Shown: in pieces, positions 60,216 through 64,000 of the stretch
Layout of the letters: every line of letters starts with the position of its first letter
Numbering within the stretch: the stretch's first letter is position 1
DNA from: Limnoperna fortunei
Taxonomy: Eukaryota; Mollusca; Bivalvia; Mytilida; Modiolidae
Direction of reading: 5' to 3'
Assembly: GCA_944474755.1 (NCBI GenBank)
Contig: OX104113.1
Location: 49,181,644 to 49,245,643 of the forward strand
DNA length: 64,000 bases
Translations under genes and position numbers: made by a program
Notes under the pieces: generated by a model
The model's database searches: none
Seen by the model: the letters and a program-made list of their open reading frames with translations, nothing else
Told to the model about the DNA's origin: nothing

Positions 60216-61119
60216 ATGGTATTCTATAAATTATATATTTTTGAAAACATCAGTAACTATAGTTGTCTAAAAGTTAAGTACAACACTAAATTAAAATAAA
60301 AAGCTTCTGTATTCTACGCAAAGAAGTTAAAACAAATTAATACTTCACAAAAAACCATCTTATTAGTCAAGATAATATATCTATACATAAGACTTTGTAT
60401 ATTTGATGACTCACACATTAACTCATTGTTTTTGTAAAATATATTTGGATTTTGGCCATTCCAAATATTATTTGGTAATATAACTACAATAAGTGATATA
60501 TATTTATGGAAATATAAAAAACTGGACAATCAAACATAAAAAATAACTGCCTTTGAAATATCTTTTGTTCTGTTTCCAAAAAGTGATTACATATAATAAA
60601 TTTGTGATAACAATTTGAATATATTCTTGGTCGAGAACAATAAGTTATGCTTGCCTGGTTTGAGGTGTGTGACTTATGTCTATTACGTTGAACGATTTTA
60701 AACTCTGATAAGCTGTTTTTAACATGTAGATGGACTTTAAACATCAATCAATCAATTAATTAATCATAACTACAGTTTGAGAAAAAAAATGAAAACAAAC
60801 TATTACATATTACAGACGAAAGGACGATAGAGATCATTAGCATTTCTTAATACACACACGATTAACGTATACATAACTTGTCTTTGTGTTTTGCTGTATA
60901 AAAAGTATCTGTGATTGCCACTTAATCATGATAATCATTTTCTGCTACTCTTATGCTTACATTCACGAAACATGATTTCAGAATTAATTTTAACGTATTT
61001 TATTACGAGTAGGTTGATTTGATGATAACTGCGAAATTGCTATACAGAATCTGTTTCGGTACAGATTGCGTACTTTATTCCAAGATCGGATGAAATGTCC
61101 ACTCTTAATTTTGATTATA

Positions 61120-61207
61120 ATCAATCAATAAATCAATCAATCAATCAACCGTTCATTTATTCTCTCATTCATTCATTCATTCATTCATTCATTCATTTAT
61201 TCATTTA
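61120..61207. repeat. (TCAA)n followed by (ATTC)n
   Basis: A run of TCAA units to about 61148, then after a short spacer a run of ATTC units to about 61207. A shorter (ATCA)n is at 60742-60765. Both may be retroposon tails. Confidence 0.85.
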
Positions 61208-61249
61208 TAAGATTGTAACATTTTACCATTGGTTTCATTTTTAAATCAT

Positions 61250-64000
61250 GCAATTCATTTTTACCTTTAGTGATTTGTTTTCATATATAGATACAACAAT
61301 TTACAAAAAAGCTTGACTTTGAGTTGAGGCATATGCAGCCTCCATTAACAATAAGAATCAAAAAACCAAACATCCCTATATAATAAATTTTAAATTAAAA
61401 TATATTACAATAAACTAAGTGATTTCCGTAAGATGTTGTAAAATAAACAAAATATAAAAAAAACAATAGCCTGACTAGTTTAACAATAGGTATTGTTTGT
61501 TTATTTTCAAGATCTGATACTATTGTTTGTTTATATTGCATTTACTGCTTCATGTGAAACGCCTATTATAAGATATCTTTTAATCTTTTTTGTTATTATT
61601 CATACAGGGAAGTTTACTATTTAAAATTTGAATTATCATTTTACATTATTAAATTAGAAGAAATCTGGTGAAGAAGGAACATTTCTTTTTATTTTTGTTG
61701 TTTAGGATCTTACTCCCCTGAAATGCATTAACAGATAGTTAAATAGGTAGTGACCCATTATTATAAAGTGAATATGATCATGATATTCCTTTTTAAGGTA
61801 GGAATTTTTCAAAGGAGCTATTCTTTGCCATGTATAAAACCTGACGTTCTAGCATTATCTTTAAGCGATTAGTATTTTGATATATACTTTTGTCTGGTAT
61901 GTTAAATGATTTATCAACTTTCGGTTTACAGTATATTGCAGATGAAAGTTACTAACGCTTTACCACACATGTGTTTAAAACAATTTAGATTCTCATCTTT
62001 AAACCAGGGGCTTCGGTGGGCATGTCGTTAATTTAGATCGCCACTATTAATCACTTCATTTATCAAAAAAATGATGTTGTGGGTTTGAGTCACTCTGCTG
62101 GTATTGTGTACTTGACTTCATTCTTAATTGTCAATGATTTCCAGTTTTTCTACCGATGGTCGGGGTTTTATGCAGGTACTCCGGCTTCCTCCCTAAATAC
62201 TGGACGCCATGATATAGCTGGAAAAATTGCTGAAAGTTGCTTACACAATATTCAAACAAATAAACAGTCATTTTTAAACCAAGAATGAATCAGTTTTAGC
62301 TTAGCAGTTCATAAAGGGATGAACATTGTATTCTCATTGATGACGTAAATGAAAAATACATAAAATTTTGGGCGTATGTATATAGAAAATAAAATTAAAC
62401 TAACAGATATGAAAGTAAGTTAGTGGTTTCGGAAACATGTACATGTAGTTTAAATAAAAAACAATACCCTGACTAGTTTAACAATAGTTATTGTTTGTTT
62501 TTTAAGATGGAAGACTATTCTTTGTCGATAAGTGCATTTAGCGCTTCATGCGAAACGCTTTTTATAAGATATCATTTAATCTTCCTTTGTTTTTTAAATA
62601 TGATTTATCATTTGTACAAAATTAGATAAAATCTTGTAAAATAGAAAATTTAAGATTATTTATAACAATATGCTACCCGTATATATGAAATTAGGGCAAC
62701 ATATTTTTTTATTGTTGGTTAGTAGTTTACTCCCTTGAAAATACATTAATAGATGCTGTAAAATAACCAGTGACCTTTAAATTAAAGTGAACATTTTGTT
62801 GATTTTTCTCTTTTTGGGTCGGAATCTATCAACAGATATCTTCTTCGTCAAGTTTCAAACCTGTCGACCTAGCCATATTTTTAATCAATTGGTGATTAAC
62901 TGTATTTTAATGTTTAATATTGCATTAAGCACATACCGCGTCTTATTTTAACTGCATTCAGTTAAGTCAAGTTGAATCGTCAAGTAACCATTGACGGCTA
63001 ATTATACGCATTGAGCGTTTCGGTTTTATTGCCTAATAAATACTCTATAAAATGCTTCAGTTAAACTTGCTAAGAGATTCAGTAAAAAACAAACAAACCT
63101 ACAGTAAATAATAATTTTATGTTCACAGTTATTTAAACCAAATTAAATAAAAAATAATAATGTCTAACAATTTGTATTGTTCATTTATTTCTAAATATCA
63201 AAACACTGTAAGTGCTTTAAGAGCGTAGATCCTGTGAAACGCCTGGTATCACATACATCTTTGTTATTGCATGTACAAGAAAGTATGTTATTGAAAACAT
63301 TTTAGAAAATTACAGTAAATAATTATGTAGAATATGATGAATTTAAAGCAGAAGATTCGCTTTAATAATTAGCTACTACAATTGATATATGAAATTCGGG
63401 CAAAACATTTCATTTTATGAACATTTAATCGCTGTTGATAAGGATCCTACTCTCCTAAAGAAATATGTTTTCATTTATAGCTTCCGAATAAAATAAAATA
63501 AATGAATATAAGTGCACTATGACGAAAAAGTGAAAAAGACTATATATTCGTTTTTAGACTGAACTATAAAAAAGCCCTTCTTTGCCAAGTACCGAACCTA
63601 AAGTCATAGTTTTATCATTGTTTGCACCTCGGAAAATTCATTGTTCTACATTAGCTACAGTGTATTACAAATGAAAGGCGTAAAGCGGCATACAGTTCTT
63701 TGTGTCTAAAGCAATCTTGGTTTTTTTTAAACCAAGCCTGCCATTCAATTTTACCTTAGGTGGTTCCTTACATGTTGGGAAATGCAGTTCATTTAAATGC
63801 TTAACTTTGAGTTGATGCACACGCAACTTCTAGTTTTAACCATAAGATTCAAACATAGGTATATAACATGTTGATTAACAGATATAACCTTAAACTAACT
63901 GATTTCAGAAACTTATTCATTTTTATTTCCCAATACAACGAGGCTTATTATTGAAAATATGAAATCTCGTTAAGAGTATAAAATTAGAAGAAATATGTTA
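61250..64000. repeat. Degenerate ~700-bp monomers in tandem, running off the window
   Basis: The landmark CCTGACTAGTTTAACAATAG at 61470 recurs at 62468 and, weaker, at 63163. A second landmark, CTTTGAGTTGAGGCATATGC at 61316, recurs as CTTTGAGTTGATGCACACGC near 63806. Further common words are TTCATG[TC]GAAACGC and CTTACTCCC[CT]TGAAA. After removing the SINE at 62007-62272 the spacing is about 700-730 bp. Confidence 0.75.
62007..62272 (+). mobile_element. tRNA-derived SINE, diverged, with 9-bp target duplication
   Basis: Head GGGGCTTCGGTGGGCATGTC, B-box remnant GGGTTTGAGTCAC, core GCAGGTACTCCGGCTTCC and tail GCTGAAAGTTGCTTACACAA. TTTAAACCA flanks it at 61998-62006 and 62273-62281. It sits in the first monomer of the 61.2-64 kb array and accounts for most of that monomer's extra length. 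Confidence 0.88.

Overview
The window looks like AT-rich animal nuclear DNA, most probably from a marine mussel (Mytilidae). The evidence is GT-AG exons with long introns and dense degenerate repeats. There are tRNA-derived SINEs of a bivalve type, and copies of a dispersed repeat I remember from Mytilus genomes (words such as 'agacgaaacgcgcgtc' and 'tcaccagcccagta'). The genus call rests on memory of those repeats, not on a search.

Only one gene can be supported. It lies on the minus strand from about 40148 down to 17947 and encodes an adhesion-class (B2) G-protein-coupled receptor. I placed 20 exons by splice sites, continuous reading phase and conserved motifs. In transcript order they encode a cysteine-rich linker, about two Ig-like domains (40.1-35.9 kb), a hormone-receptor-type HormR domain (35.6-35.2 kb), a GAIN domain (34.6-24.7 kb) ending in an intact GPS with the cleavage triplet H-M-T, and seven membrane helices (24.2-17.9 kb). 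The 5' end (signal peptide and any further domains) is not seen and is probably beyond the window. One short GAIN linker exon between 33064 and 30137 is not firmly identified; a 22-nt candidate at 32717-32738 fits in phase.

The gene has one striking anomaly. The TM3 exon with its upstream intron flank is tandemly duplicated (258 bp, two near-identical copies). The two copies read through in one open frame, because 258 is divisible by 3 and the 5' copy has lost its donor. A second local oddity is a 446-bp unit repeated about 3.5 times in a GAIN intron. Each full unit carries a tRNA-like Pol III box pair on the plus strand and a 30-nt exon-like cassette on the minus strand.

The rest is repeat-rich. 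1-2.7 kb: nothing recognised. 2.7-3.5 kb: a short tandem duplication. 6.7-7.8 kb: degenerate short repeats. 14.0-16.8 kb: a ~50-bp minisatellite interrupted by a 637-bp element with inverted ends and an 8-bp target duplication. 36.5-38.4 kb: a 1.9-kb TIR element at a TA site, nested in the mussel repeat inside an intron of the receptor. 40.9-47.8 kb: a ~3-kb block duplicated in tandem; a SINE is present only in the first copy and a foldback MITE only in the second. 42.4-50.3 kb: degenerate ~700-770-bp monomers. 53.2 kb: a 75-bp-arm hairpin. 55.2 kb: a 54-bp tail-only retro-insertion with a perfect 17-bp target duplication. 61.2-64 kb: another ~700-bp monomer array. About a dozen SINE copies or fragments are scattered through the window. 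No other gene, tRNA, rRNA or CRISPR array could be supported.
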